From contig NZ_CP030050.1 in the NCBI RefSeq assembly GCF_015291705.1, positions 2,604,001 through 2,668,000 on the forward strand: a stretch of 64,000 nt of DNA, written 5' to 3'. The position numbers were made by a program, and so were the translations under genes. The stretch is from Bradyrhizobium arachidis. Lineage in GTDB: Bacteria > Pseudomonadota > Alphaproteobacteria > Rhizobiales > Xanthobacteraceae. This document shows positions 36,221 to 45,989 of the stretch, piece after piece (the first letter of the stretch is position 1; the number at the start of each line of letters is the position of its first letter). A model generated the notes under the pieces. The model was not told the DNA's origin. It worked only from the letters and a program-made list of their open reading frames with translations, and ran no database searches.

Positions 36221-36853
36221 CTATCTGATGCCGAGCGATTTATGCGTCTGCACGCTCAGCCGCCACTGCGGGTGGCGCAGGCAATAGTCGATCGCGCGCG
36301 CGGTGTTCTCCGTGACCTCGGGCCCGTCCATCGGCTGCAGCGAGAAGCGCTCGAAGGCGAGGCCCTCGAAGGTCTCGGGGGCGGCGAGGGCCTGCGGATA
36401 GACCAGCTTCAGCTCATGCCCGCGCGTCTGCACGAGCTCGCTGCCGCCCTTGGGACTGACGCAGATCCAGTCGAGGCCGTCAGGCGCTGCAATCGTGCCG
36501 TTGGTCTCGACGCCGATCTCGAAGCCGCGCGCATGGAGCGCATCGATCAGGTCGGCGTCGACCTGGAGCAGCGGCTCGCCGCCGGTCAGCACCACATAGC
36601 GGTTGTCGTTGGAGGCGGTCCACTGCGCGGCGATGGTGTCGGCGAGATCCGCAGCCGAGGCGTAACGGCCGCCGAGCGTGCCGTCGGTGCCGACGAAGTC
36701 CGTGTCACAGAACTTGCACACGGCGTCCGTGCGGTCGGCCTCGCGGCCGCTCCAGAGGTTGCAGCCGGCAAAACGGCAGAACACGGACGCGCGCCCGGCA
36801 TGGGCGCCTTCGCCTTGCAGGGTCAGGAAGATCTCCTTGACCGCGTAACTCAC
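36221..36853 (-). CDS. queE: 7-carboxy-7-deazaguanine synthase
   Basis: The protein has 210 residues. The radical-SAM Cys cluster is FAGCNLWSGREADRTDAVCKFCDT, which has the longer first spacer of the QueE group. The GGEPLLQ motif binds SAM. The enzyme converts carboxytetrahydropterin into 7-carboxy-7-deazaguanine. It is coupled with queD, whose product is its substrate. Confidence 0.95.
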   Translation of the reverse strand: MSYAVKEIFLTLQGEGAHAGRASVFCRFAGCNLWSGREADRTDAVCKFCDTDFVGTDGTLGGRYASAADLADTIAAQWTASNDNRYVVLTGGEPLLQVDADLIDALHARGFEIGVETNGTIAAPDGLDWICVSPKGGSELVQTRGHELKLVYPQALAAPETFEGLAFERFSLQPMDGPEVTENTARAIDYCLRHPQWRLSVQTHKSLGIR

Positions 36854-36872
36854 TGGTCTCTCCTCAATGGTC

Positions 36873-37331
36873 TCAAACTTGCGGGTTCCGGAGCTGCCGC
36901 AGCGCTTCGCCTGCGGCCATCGCCGCGCTCATGGCGACATTGAGCGACCGCAGCCCCGGATTGATCGGGATCACCAGCCGCGCATCCGCGGCCTCGACCA
37001 CCGCGTCGGTGACCCCGGCGCTCTCGCGCCCGAATAGCAGGATGTCCGCCGTCTGGTAACGGAAATCGCGGTAGTCGGTGGCACCCTTGGTGGTGAACAG
37101 GAGCAGGCGGTAGCCCTGTGCCGCGCGCCACTCCTCGAACTTCGCCCAGGAGTCGTGTCTGACGATGCTGACATGGTCAAGATAATCCATTCCCGCCCGG
37201 CGGAAATGGCGGTCGGAGACCGGGAACCCTGCCGGCTCGATGATATGGGCAGTCATACCCAGGCAGGCGCAGAGGCGGAGAATCGTGCCGGTGTTCTGGG
37301 GGATGTCAGGCTGGAAAAGCGCTATCTGCAT
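36873..37331 (-). CDS. trmL: tRNA (cytidine/uridine-2'-O-)-methyltransferase
   Basis: The protein has 152 residues from ATG 37331 (MQIALFQPDIPQNTG). SPOUT motifs: PQNTGTILRLCACLG, LLFGRESAG and INPGLRSLNVAMSAAMAAGEALRQ, the deep knot. TrmL methylates the wobble base of certain tRNA-Leu. It lies just upstream of queE on the same strand. Together these affect position 34 of tRNAs. Confidence 0.94.
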   Translation of the reverse strand: MQIALFQPDIPQNTGTILRLCACLGMTAHIIEPAGFPVSDRHFRRAGMDYLDHVSIVRHDSWAKFEEWRAAQGYRLLLFTTKGATDYRDFRYQTADILLFGRESAGVTDAVVEAADARLVIPINPGLRSLNVAMSAAMAAGEALRQLRNPQV

Positions 37332-37610
37332 GGCTTGATGTCGGGTTGGGCCGGGACCGAATTGTCTCAATAAAACATCGCTGGCGCGGGAATTCGTGCA
37401 TTGCACGCTCCCGCGCCGTTAGCGGGCTTGCGCTCGCCCGGCAAGGGTGCCAATAGAACGATTCTGGACTGCTGTTTTCGCCCTTGTTTTGGTGGGGACA
37501 AGTGAAGTTCTGCCGCCGCGGGGGGCCGCGGGCGCCGGCAGGCTGTTCTGGGGACCTTGGGGGCTCCCGGAGCGGTTCCGCCGGCAGCATAAGAAGAAAG
37601 GGTTGGAATC

Positions 37611-38141
37611 GTGACGACAGCGTCTTCGGCGGACCATCCGACACGCCGTGATTTCTTATTCGTTGCAACAGGGGCAGCTGCAGCAGTAGGGGGCGCAGCC
37701 GCGCTCTGGCCCTTCATCTCCCAAATGAATCCCGATGCGTCGACCATCGCCGCCGGTGCGCCGATCGAGGTCGATCTCAGCCCGGTCGCCGAGGGCCAGG
37801 ACATCAAGGTGTTCTGGCGCGGCAAGCCGATCTACATCAGCCACCGCACCAAGAAGCAGATCGACGAGGCGCGCGCCGTCAACGTGGCGAGCCTGCCCGA
37901 TCCGCAGACCGACGAGGCCCGCGTCAAGTCCGGCCATGAGCAGTGGCTGGTCGTGATCGGCATCTGCACCCATCTCGGCTGCATCCCGATCGCCCATGAG
38001 GGCAATTACGACGGCTTTTTCTGCCCCTGCCATGGGTCGCAGTACGACTCGTCTGGCCGCATCCGCCAGGGACCCGCGCCCGCGAACCTGGCCGTGCCGC
38101 CGTACCAGTTCGTTTCCGACACCAAAATCCAGATCGGCTGA
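37611..38141 (+). CDS. fbcF: Ubiquinol-cytochrome c reductase Rieske iron-sulfur subunit
   Basis: The protein has 176 residues with a GTG start. The N terminus has a Tat motif ([11 protein letters not shown]) and one membrane helix. The 2Fe-2S ligands are CTHLGC and CPCHGSQYD. It passes electrons from ubiquinol to cytochrome c1. It is followed by fbcH at 38204, and a terminator closes the pair at 40291. Confidence 0.97.
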   Translation: MTTASSADHPTRRDFLFVATGAAAAVGGAAALWPFISQMNPDASTIAAGAPIEVDLSPVAEGQDIKVFWRGKPIYISHRTKKQIDEARAVNVASLPDPQTDEARVKSGHEQWLVVIGICTHLGCIPIAHEGNYDGFFCPCHGSQYDSSGRIRQGPAPANLAVPPYQFVSDTKIQIG

Positions 38142-38203
38142 GCCGCGGACCTGCGTCCGAAGCTTCGCGCCGTCTCGTCGTTATATTTCCTCAGGATCGC
38201 ATC

Positions 38204-40267
38204 ATGAGCGGACCATCCGACTACCAGCCGAGCAATCCGGCCCTGCAATGGATCGAGCGGCGTCTGCCGATCCTCGGCCTCATGCACTCTTCCTTCGTCG
38301 TCTATCCCACCCCGCGCAACCTGAACTACTGGTGGACCTTCGGCGCCATCCTCTCCTTCATGCTGGGGATGCAGATCCTCACCGGCGTCATCCTGGCGAT
38401 GCACTACACGCCGCATGCCGATCTCGCCTTCAAGTCGGTCGAGCTGATCGTCCGTGACGTCAATTACGGCTGGTTGCTGCGCAACATGCACGCCTGCGGC
38501 GCGTCGATGTTCTTCTTCGCGGTCTATGTCCACATGCTGCGCGGCCTCTATTACGGCTCCTACAAGGAGCCGCGCGAGGTGCTGTGGATCCTCGGCGTCA
38601 TCATCTACCTCCTGATGATGGCGACGGGCTTCATGGGCTACGTGCTGCCGTGGGGCCAGATGAGCTTCTGGGGCGCCACCGTCATCACCAACCTGTTCTC
38701 CGCCATTCCCTATGTCGGCGAGAGCATCGTGACGCTGCTGTGGGGCGGCTATTCGGTCGGCAACCCGACGCTGAACCGCTTCTTCTCGCTGCACTATCTC
38801 CTGCCGTTCCTGATCGCAGGCGTCGTCGTGCTGCACGTCTGGGCGCTGCACGTCGCCGGCCAGAACAATCCCGACGGCGTCGAGCCGAAGACGGAAAAGG
38901 ACACGGTGCCGTTCACGCCGCACGCGACCATCAAGGACATGTTCGGCGTGTCCTGCTTCCTGCTGCTCTACGCCTGGTTCATCTTCTACATGCCGAACTA
39001 TCTGGGCGATGCCGACAACTACATTCCGGCGAACCCGGGCGTGACGCCGCCGCACATCGTGCCGGAATGGTATTACCTGCCGTTCTACGCGATCCTGCGC
39101 TCGATCCCGAACAAGCTCGCGGGCGTCATCGCGATGTTCTCGGCGATCATCATCCTGTGCTTCCTGCCCTGGCTGGACAGCGCCAGGACGCGGTCGTCGA
39201 AGTACCGTCCGCTGGCCAAGCAGTTCTTCTGGATCTTCGTCGCGGTCTGCATCCTGCTCGGCTATCTCGGCGCGCAGCCGCCGGAAGGCATCTACGTGGT
39301 TGCCGGCCGGGTCCTGACGGTGTGCTACTTCGCCTATTTCCTGATCGTGCTGCCGCTGCTCTCGCGCATCGAGACGCCGCGGCCGGTGCCGAACTCGATC
39401 TCGGAGGCGATCCTCGCCAAGGGCAGCAAGGCTGTGGCCTCCGTCGCGGTCGCGCTGGTCGCCGCCGGTGCGCTGTTCCTCGGCAGCCTCGGGGATGCCC
39501 GGGCCAGTGAAGGCAGCGACAAGCCGCCGGGCAACAAATGGTCGTTCTCAGGTCCGTTCGGCAAGTTCGACCGCGGCGCGCTCCAGCGCGGCCTGAAGGT
39601 CTACAAGGAGGTCTGCGCCAACTGCCACGGCCTGTCCTACGTCGCCTTCCGCAATCTCGGTGAACCCGGTGGCCCCGGCTATTCCGTGGCGCAGGTGGCA
39701 GCCTTCGCCTCCGACTACAAGATCAAGGATGGTCCGAACGACGCGGGCGACATGTTCGAGCGCCCTGGCCGGGCAGCCGACTACTTCCCCTCGCCGTTCC
39801 CGAACGAGCAGGCCGCCCGTGCTGCCAACGGCGGTGCGGCGCCGCCCGACCTGTCGCTGATCACCAAGGCGCGTTCCTACGGCCGCGGTTTCCCCTGGTT
39901 CATCTTCGACTTCTTCACCCAGTACCAGGAGCAGGGCCCGGACTATGTCGCGGCGGTGCTCCAGGGTTTTGAGGAGAAGGTGCCGGAAGGCGTGACGATC
40001 CCGGAGGGCTCCTACTTCAACAGGTACTTCCCGGGCCACGCCATCAAGATGCCGAAGCCGCTCAGCGACGGCCAGGTGACCTATGACGACGGCTCGCCGA
40101 CGACGGTCGCGCAATACTCCAAGGACGTCACCACGTTCCTGATGTGGACCGCCGAACCGCACATGGAAGCGCGCAAGCGCCTCGGTTTCCAGGTGTTCGT
40201 GTTCCTGATCATCTTCGCGCTGCTGATGTACTTCACCAAGAAGAAGGTCTGGGCCGACTCCCACTGA
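38204..40267 (+). CDS. fbcH: Cytochrome b / cytochrome c1 fusion precursor
   Basis: The protein has 687 residues. Residues 1 to about 430 are cytochrome b: heme His in [23 protein letters not shown] motif ([14 protein letters not shown]), and the usual transmembrane helices. From about residue 435, after an internal signal-like segment ending DARASEG, comes cytochrome c1 with [15 protein letters not shown] and Met ligand MPKPL, plus a C-terminal anchor. In Bradyrhizobium the polypeptide is cut into two subunits after export. The fusion is diagnostic of the genus. Confidence 0.97.
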   Translation: MSGPSDYQPSNPALQWIERRLPILGLMHSSFVVYPTPRNLNYWWTFGAILSFMLGMQILTGVILAMHYTPHADLAFKSVELIVRDVNYGWLLRNMHACGASMFFFAVYVHMLRGLYYGSYKEPREVLWILGVIIYLLMMATGFMGYVLPWGQMSFWGATVITNLFSAIPYVGESIVTLLWGGYSVGNPTLNRFFSLHYLLPFLIAGVVVLHVWALHVAGQNNPDGVEPKTEKDTVPFTPHATIKDMFGVSCFLLLYAWFIFYMPNYLGDADNYIPANPGVTPPHIVPEWYYLPFYAILRSIPNKLAGVIAMFSAIIILCFLPWLDSARTRSSKYRPLAKQFFWIFVAVCILLGYLGAQPPEGIYVVAGRVLTVCYFAYFLIVLPLLSRIETPRPVPNSISEAILAKGSKAVASVAVALVAAGALFLGSLGDARASEGSDKPPGNKWSFSGPFGKFDRGALQRGLKVYKEVCANCHGLSYVAFRNLGEPGGPGYSVAQVAAFASDYKIKDGPNDAGDMFERPGRAADYFPSPFPNEQAARAANGGAAPPDLSLITKARSYGRGFPWFIFDFFTQYQEQGPDYVAAVLQGFEEKVPEGVTIPEGSYFNRYFPGHAIKMPKPLSDGQVTYDDGSPTTVAQYSKDVTTFLMWTAEPHMEARKRLGFQVFVFLIIFALLMYFTKKKVWADSH

Positions 40268-40290
40268 GCGGCGCGCGACGAGAATGAAGA

Positions 40291-40313
40291 AGCCCCCGCA
40301 AGGGGGCTTTTTT
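40291..40313 (+). terminator. Rho-independent terminator of fbcFH
   Basis: AGCCCCC, loop GCAA, GGGGGCT and then six T. It lies 23 bp after the fbcH stop. Strong and canonical. Confidence 0.9.
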
Positions 40314-40321
40314 GTTGTGCG

Positions 40322-40403
40322 GTCATTCCGGGGCGGCGCGCGATGGCGTGAACCCGGAATCTCGAGATTCCGGGTTCGGTGCTGCGCACCGCCCCGGAAT
40401 GAC
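40322..40403. repeat. Dispersed palindrome, GTCATTCCGGGGCG type
   Basis: Outer arms GTCATTCCGGGGCGG and complement. The centre 40351-40376 is a 26-bp perfect palindrome containing CCGGAATCTCGAGATTCCGG. Related elements at 43639-43740 and 47217-47316 share GTCRTTCCGG and the CTCGAGATT core. Confidence 0.85.
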
Positions 40404-40483
40404 GAGAGTGTGGATTGCTTCACACGTCCTCACCCGCCAAAATGCCGTCAACCGCTCCCCCAAGAAACTCACCGGAGGACACC

Positions 40484-41158
40484 ATGGGAACCACGATCAC
40501 CTTCAAGCGCCCGGACGGCAAGGACGCCTCGGGCTATCTCGCCAATGCCGCGCGCGGCAATGCGCCGGGCGTGGTCGTGATCCAGGAATGGTGGGGCCTG
40601 TCGGACCAGATCAAGGGCCTGTGCGATCGCTTTGCGCTGGCCGGCTTCGATGCGCTGGCGCCCGATCTCTACAAGGGCAAGGTGGTGCCGTATCACGACA
40701 CGGATTCCGCCAACAAGGAAATGAACTCGCTCGACTTCATGGATGCCACCACGCAGACCGTGCGCGGCGCCGCGCAATATCTGTCGCGCAACGGTGCCAA
40801 GGTCGGGCTGACAGGCTTCTGCCTCGGCGGTGCCGTCACCATCATCGGCGCGGTCCATGTGCCTGAGCTCGCCGCCGGTGTCGTGTTCTACGGCATCCCG
40901 CCGGAGCAGGCCGCCAAGCCCGCCGACGTCAAGATCCCGCTCCAGGCCCATTTCGCCAACAAGGACGATTGGTGCACGCCGGAGCTGGTGGGCGGCTTCG
41001 AGAAGGCCATGAAGGCCGCCGGCAAGTCGCTCGAGCTGTTCCGCTATGACGCCGAACACGCCTTCGTCAACGAGCAGCGCCAGGCCGTGCACGACCGCGA
41101 AGCCGCCGAGCTCGCCTGGGGCAGGGCGACGGAGTTTTTCCGGAAGCATCTTGGGTGA
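40484..41158 (+). CDS. Dienelactone hydrolase family protein
   Basis: The protein has 224 residues from ATG 40484, with GGAGGA upstream. Alpha/beta fold with Cys nucleophile GFCLGGAV; the remaining triad is probably in ANKDDWCTP and DAEHAFVNE. The family hydrolyses cyclic lactones or related esters. Specific substrate not known; no chlorocatechol genes nearby. Confidence 0.9.
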   Translation: MGTTITFKRPDGKDASGYLANAARGNAPGVVVIQEWWGLSDQIKGLCDRFALAGFDALAPDLYKGKVVPYHDTDSANKEMNSLDFMDATTQTVRGAAQYLSRNGAKVGLTGFCLGGAVTIIGAVHVPELAAGVVFYGIPPEQAAKPADVKIPLQAHFANKDDWCTPELVGGFEKAMKAAGKSLELFRYDAEHAFVNEQRQAVHDREAAELAWGRATEFFRKHLG

Positions 41159-41164
41159 TCGCTC

Positions 41165-41227
41165 GTAGCCCGGATGGAGCCAACGGGTCGGCGCGAAGCG
41201 TCGCCCCGTTCGCTCCATCCGGGCTAC
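41165..41227. repeat. Dispersed palindrome, GTAGCCCGGATGGAGC type
   Basis: Perfect 16-bp arms around a 31-nt centre. Common in rhizobial genomes. Lies between the hydrolase stop and the trp leader. Confidence 0.8.
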
Positions 41228-41280
41228 CGCCTTGCCGCCACCCTTGACGCCGCCCCCGGGCCATGGTGAGTATCCGCCCC

Positions 41281-41328
41281 ATGAGCACCGCCGTCCGCCC
41301 AGCCCGTCTTTGGTGGCGCACCTCCTAA
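41281..41328 (+). CDS. trpL: trp leader peptide
   Basis: A 15-codon frame, MSTAVRPARLWWRTS, with two adjacent Trp codons at 41311-41316. It precedes trpE(G) by 127 bp. Leader peptides with tandem Trp codons govern attenuation of trpE(G) in rhizobia. No strong ribosome site is evident, but the following RNA elements fit well. Confidence 0.8.
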   Translation: MSTAVRPARLWWRTS

Positions 41329-41397
41329 AGAGGTGGCCGGTGCGATTTTCCTTTCCCAAATCGTCTGAGGTCGCCAGCACAGCGCGGCGGCCTTCTC
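41319..41397 (+). promoter_or_regulatory. trp attenuator (stem 1, antiterminator, terminator)
   Basis: Stem 1 pairs CACCTC (41319-41324) with GAGGTG (41330-41335). The antiterminator pairs GAGGTGGCC (41330-41338) with GGCCTTCTC (41389-41397), one mismatch. The terminator pairs GAGGTCGCC (41367-41375) with GGCGGCCTT (41386-41394), nine pairs including wobbles. The 3' half is shared, so the two are exclusive. A weak T-rich segment follows. A ribosome stalled at the Trp codons would mask stem 1 and favour antitermination. Pairings were found by eye. Confidence 0.7.
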
Positions 41398-41455
41398 GTT
41401 TGTCCTGTGTGGCGTTCCCTCGGCAAGTCTCGTAAGAGGACCCCAAGAGGATCAC

Positions 41456-43621
41456 ATGAACAGGATAGTCTTTGCCCTCCCGGCCAGAAGCGATTACGTG
41501 ACCCGCGGCGGTCTCGCGATCACGCGTGTCGCGGAGCAATTCACCGGCGGCGCCAATCGGCTCGACGATCTCATCAATCTGCTCGACCGCCGCCGCGGGG
41601 TGGTGCTGTCCTCGGGCACCACCGTGCCCGGCCGCTACGAGAGCTTTGACCTCGGCTTCTCCGATCCGCCGCTCAAGCTCGAGACATCAGGCGTCGATTT
41701 CAAGCTGGAGGCGCTCAACGAACGCGGCCAGGTACTGATCGCCTTCCTCGCGGACGTGCTGCGCGAGCCTTGCGTGGTGATCTCCGAGAAGACCGCCACG
41801 CGCCTTGCCGGCCACATCATCCGCGGCGATGCGCCGGTCGAGGAGGACCAGCGCACGCGGCGCGCCAGCGTGATGTCGATGGTGCGCGACATCATTGCCG
41901 CTTTCTCCGCCAATGATGACGGGCTGCTCGGCCTGTTCGGCGCCTTCGCCTATGACCTCGTGTTCCAGATCGAGGACCTCGTGCAAAAGCGCCCGCGCGA
42001 GGCCGACCAGCGCGACATCGTGCTCTACGTTCCCGATCGCCTGCTGGCCTATGACCGCGCCACCGGCCGCGGCGTGGTGCTCACCTACGATTTTGCCTGG
42101 AAGGGCAAATCCACCGAGGGCCTGCCGCGCGAGACCGCCGAGAGCCCGTATCTGAAGACGCCGCGCCAGGGCTTTGCCGATCACGCGCCCGGCGAATATC
42201 AGGCGACCGTCGAGACCGCGCGCGCGGCGTTTGCCCGCGGCGATTTGTTCGAGGCTGTGCCCGGCCAGCTCTTCGCAGAACCATGCGATCGCTCGCCGGC
42301 CGAAGTGTTTCAGCGGCTCTGCGTCATCAATCCATCGCCCTATGGCGCGCTGATGAATCTCGGCGAGGGCGAATTCCTCGTCTCGGCCTCGCCGGAAATG
42401 TTCGTGCGCTCGGACGGACGCCGCGTCGAGACCTGCCCGATCTCGGGCACGATCGCGCGCGGCACCGACGCGATCGGTGATGCCGAACAAATCCGCCAGC
42501 TGCTGAACTCGGAGAAGGACGAGTTCGAGCTCAACATGTGCACCGACGTCGATCGCAACGACAAGGCGCGCGTCTGCGTGCCCGGCACCATCAAGGTGCT
42601 GGCGAGGCGGCAGATCGAGACCTACTCAAAGCTGTTCCACACCGTCGATCACGTCGAGGGCATGCTGCGCCCCGGCTTCGACGCGCTCGATGCGTTCCTC
42701 ACCCATGCCTGGGCGGTGACCGTAACAGGCGCGCCAAAGCTCTGGGCGATGCAGTTCGTCGAGGATCACGAACGCTCGCCCCGGCGCTGGTACGCCGGCG
42801 CCATCGGCGCGGTGAATTTTGACGGCAGCATCAACACCGGCCTCACCATCCGCACCATCCGCATGAAAGACGGCCTTGCCGAAGTGCGGGTCGGCGCGAC
42901 TTGTCTGTTCGACTCCGATCCCGCCGCGGAAGACCGCGAGTGCCAGGTCAAGGCCGCTGCGCTGTTCCAGGCGCTGCGCGGCGATCCGCCAAAGCCGCTC
43001 TCCACTTTCGCGCCCGATGCCACAGGCTCGGGCAAGCAGGTGCTGCTGATCGACCACGACGACAGCTTTGTGCATATGCTCGCCGACTATTTCCGCCAGG
43101 TCGGCGCCGAGGTCACCGTGGTCCGCTATGTGCATGCGCTCGACATGCTCAAGCGCAAGAGGTGGGATTTGCTCGTGCTGTCGCCTGGCCCTGGGCGCCC
43201 CGAAGATTTCGGGATCAAAAAGACGATCGATGCGGCGCTGGAGAAGCAGCTGCCGGTGTTCGGCGTCTGCCTCGGCGTGCAGGCCATCGGCGAATATTTC
43301 GGCGGCGAGCTCGGCCAGCTCACCCATCCAGCCCACGGCCGGCCGTCGCGGGTGCAGGTGCGCGGCGGACGCTTGATGCGCAATCTGCCGAACGAGATCG
43401 TCATCGGCCGCTATCATTCGCTGTTCGTCGAGCGCGACAGCATGCCGGAGGTGCTAAGCGTCACCGCCAGCACCGAGGACGGCGTCGCCATGGCGCTGGA
43501 GCACAAGACCCTGCCGGTCGCCGGCGTGCAATTCCACCCGGAATCGCTGATGTCGCTCGGCAACGAGGTGGGCTTGAAGATTGTCGAGAATGCGTTCCGG
43601 CTGGATGCCGGGACGAATTGA
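41456..43621 (+). CDS. trpE(G): Fused anthranilate synthase (component I + II)
   Basis: The protein has 721 residues. The N-terminal part (to about 515) is TrpE, with the chorismate-binding segments ISGTIARGTDAI, DVDRNDKARVC and SGTTVPGR. The C-terminal glutamine amidotransferase has GVCLGVQAIGEYFGG (nucleophile Cys) and GVQFHPESLMS (His, Glu). It makes anthranilate from chorismate and glutamine. The fused form is characteristic of Rhizobiales. Regulated by the leader upstream. Confidence 0.97.
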   Translation: MNRIVFALPARSDYVTRGGLAITRVAEQFTGGANRLDDLINLLDRRRGVVLSSGTTVPGRYESFDLGFSDPPLKLETSGVDFKLEALNERGQVLIAFLADVLREPCVVISEKTATRLAGHIIRGDAPVEEDQRTRRASVMSMVRDIIAAFSANDDGLLGLFGAFAYDLVFQIEDLVQKRPREADQRDIVLYVPDRLLAYDRATGRGVVLTYDFAWKGKSTEGLPRETAESPYLKTPRQGFADHAPGEYQATVETARAAFARGDLFEAVPGQLFAEPCDRSPAEVFQRLCVINPSPYGALMNLGEGEFLVSASPEMFVRSDGRRVETCPISGTIARGTDAIGDAEQIRQLLNSEKDEFELNMCTDVDRNDKARVCVPGTIKVLARRQIETYSKLFHTVDHVEGMLRPGFDALDAFLTHAWAVTVTGAPKLWAMQFVEDHERSPRRWYAGAIGAVNFDGSINTGLTIRTIRMKDGLAEVRVGATCLFDSDPAAEDRECQVKAAALFQALRGDPPKPLSTFAPDATGSGKQVLLIDHDDSFVHMLADYFRQVGAEVTVVRYVHALDMLKRKRWDLLVLSPGPGRPEDFGIKKTIDAALEKQLPVFGVCLGVQAIGEYFGGELGQLTHPAHGRPSRVQVRGGRLMRNLPNEIVIGRYHSLFVERDSMPEVLSVTASTEDGVAMALEHKTLPVAGVQFHPESLMSLGNEVGLKIVENAFRLDAGTN

Positions 43622-43638
43622 GTGCATGTTTCATGCTC

Positions 43639-43740
43639 GTCATTCCGGGATGGTGCGCAAGCACCAGACCCGGAATCTCGAGATTCTCAGGTGCGCAATT
43701 GCGCACCAGAGTTCGGCTCTTCGAGCCGCTCCGGAATGAC
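43639..43740. repeat. Dispersed palindrome, GTCATTCCGG type
   Basis: Begins GTCATTCCGGGATGG and ends CCGGAATGAC, with inner GGTGCGCAATTGCGCACC. Lies between trpE(G) and apt. Member of the same family as 40322 and 47217. Confidence 0.8.
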
Positions 43741-43758
43741 AGCTAACATGGGATACAA

Positions 43759-44298
<540 letters not shown>

Positions 44299-44317
44299 GC
44301 GTCCGGGTCGTTTCGGG

Positions 44318-44986
44318 TCACGACCTCTGCAGGATCAGGTTGAGCTCCAGCTCGCGGAAGGCGAGGTAATTCCTCCGGGTCCACTGGTGCAGCTCGGTCG
44401 AGGAGTCCTTCTCCTGGCGCAGATAGCCGGTGAAGGAGAAGTTCAGCCGGTCGATATAGGTTTTCAGGAAGCCGGGCAGCGCGGGCAGGCGGAACAGCCG
44501 GCCGCCTTCCATCGCAGCCGGCAGCTCGCCGCGCACGACATATTCATTGTCAACCGTGATCAAGCTCATCCGGGGGATCTGTCCGCGCAGCATCTCGTGG
44601 GCGCGCGCCGAGACGCGGTCGGTGTCGGCGACGAACATGATCTGCGGTGCGACATGCCGGCGTGCCGCTTCCTTGAGCAGGCCGATCTCCTCGGTCATCT
44701 TGAAGAACTCGTCGAAGGCGTGGAAGCCGAGGTCGATGACCTTGGCGAGGCCGTCATCGACGATGACGCGGTCCATCAGCTGCATCTTGCCGTAGGTGTC
44801 GATCACGTCGGCGGTCTCGGTGATGCCAGGCAGATAGTCCAGCAGCGACGGCTCCTTCAGATTGACGTCGAAGGCCGCCACGTTGCCGTTCTTGAGCAGC
44901 AGGAATTCGCTCAGAAGCCGCGCCAGCAGGGTCTTGCCGACCTGCGGGCGGGGCGAGCAGATGATGTAGACGGGTGTCGCGGACAT
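44318..44986 (-). CDS. ParA-like P-loop ATPase (divergent Walker A)
   Basis: The protein has 222 residues. The P-loop reads SPRPQVGKTLLARLLSEF; the signature Lys of ParA/MinD proteins is replaced. An ParA-like switch segment AFDVNLKEPSLLDYLPG follows. The C-terminal half is not typical of known ParA. Just upstream is a second ParA-like ATPase (45049-45801). No ParB or pili genes are nearby. The two may work together; partner unknown. Confidence 0.7.
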   Translation of the reverse strand: MSATPVYIICSPRPQVGKTLLARLLSEFLLLKNGNVAAFDVNLKEPSLLDYLPGITETADVIDTYGKMQLMDRVIVDDGLAKVIDLGFHAFDEFFKMTEEIGLLKEAARRHVAPQIMFVADTDRVSARAHEMLRGQIPRMSLITVDNEYVVRGELPAAMEGGRLFRLPALPGFLKTYIDRLNFSFTGYLRQEKDSSTELHQWTRRNYLAFRELELNLILQRS

Positions 44987-45048
44987 TGCGGGTTATTATT
45001 TGAGCGAACTTGCCGCCCAATCCAGCCGTATCAGCCCGGGGTCCGCAA

Positions 45049-45801
45049 CTATTTTTCGCTGTTGCGGGTCACCGGCTTCGAACCGACGATGTCCGTCAGG
45101 CGAATGCGGTCGAACTCGCTCCAGACATTGGCCAGCCAGTGGCGGACATAGCCGCGTAGCACGAAGGAATAGTTCGCGGCCTCGTCGCTGATGCCCTTGT
45201 TGGCGACGAATTTCAGGAACGGAACGGACGACACCTCGACCTGCTCATAGGCCATCTCGTTGAGCTTGGGGATGGTCAGCTCGGTGGCGTCCTTGATGCG
45301 GTGGAAATAGGAATTATAGGTCGCCTGATCCCACTGGAAGAACTGGGTATCGTTGATGAAATTCTTGACCAGGAAGTATTTCGCGCCGGTCATGAAGCCG
45401 GCGGTCTCGGCGATTTCCTCCAGCGAGGCGATCGAGGGGCCGAGGATATGGAACACCGCGAAGGTGATCTGGCCGGCCTTGGCGGCGTCGAGGAAGCCGA
45501 TGTCGCGGAGCGAGGCCAGCGCGGGCGAGAGCAGACCGGCGCGGACGTCGATGACGGTGACCGACGGGCTGACCGCGTTGAGCGTGTCGAAAATTTTCAT
45601 CTGGTCGGCCGTCGTCGTCATGTCGACGATCTCGGTGATATCAGGGTGGAAGCGCTTCAGGGTTCCGCGCGGCGACTCCGTGTCGAAGGCACGAGTCGGC
45701 ACGTTGTTGGCTGAGAAATAATCGAGCAGGGTGCGCGATACCGTGGTCTTGCCGACCCCGCCCTTGTCCGCGCCCACCACAACCACTGCCGGCTTTGCCA
45801 T
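45049..45801 (-). CDS. ParA/MinD-like P-loop ATPase
   Basis: The protein has 250 residues. A canonical deviant Walker A, ADKGGVGKTTVSRTL (signature Lys present), then FDTESPRGTLKRF, and VIDVRAGLLSPALASL near the Walker B position. It precedes the divergent ATPase at 44318 by 62 bp and is probably cotranscribed with it. Role is unknown; spatial positioning is the family theme. Confidence 0.75.
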   Translation of the reverse strand: MAKPAVVVVGADKGGVGKTTVSRTLLDYFSANNVPTRAFDTESPRGTLKRFHPDITEIVDMTTTADQMKIFDTLNAVSPSVTVIDVRAGLLSPALASLRDIGFLDAAKAGQITFAVFHILGPSIASLEEIAETAGFMTGAKYFLVKNFINDTQFFQWDQATYNSYFHRIKDATELTIPKLNEMAYEQVEVSSVPFLKFVANKGISDEAANYSFVLRGYVRHWLANVWSEFDRIRLTDIVGSKPVTRNSEK

Positions 45802-45989
45802 TGCTGTCCCCTAACGCGCGCCCCCGATCGCGAGGTCGCAATCGGCCGGGCCCGAGACCGATGTCCCGAGTCTGCTGTTGGGCGCGAACATGGCAGAAAC
45901 AAGGGAGAATTCAAATCCTCGGCACGCCGATGCAGCTATTCCGGCGGTTTTTCCTGATCGTTGCGAAACCGCCGCACGCGGTGCCTGCT

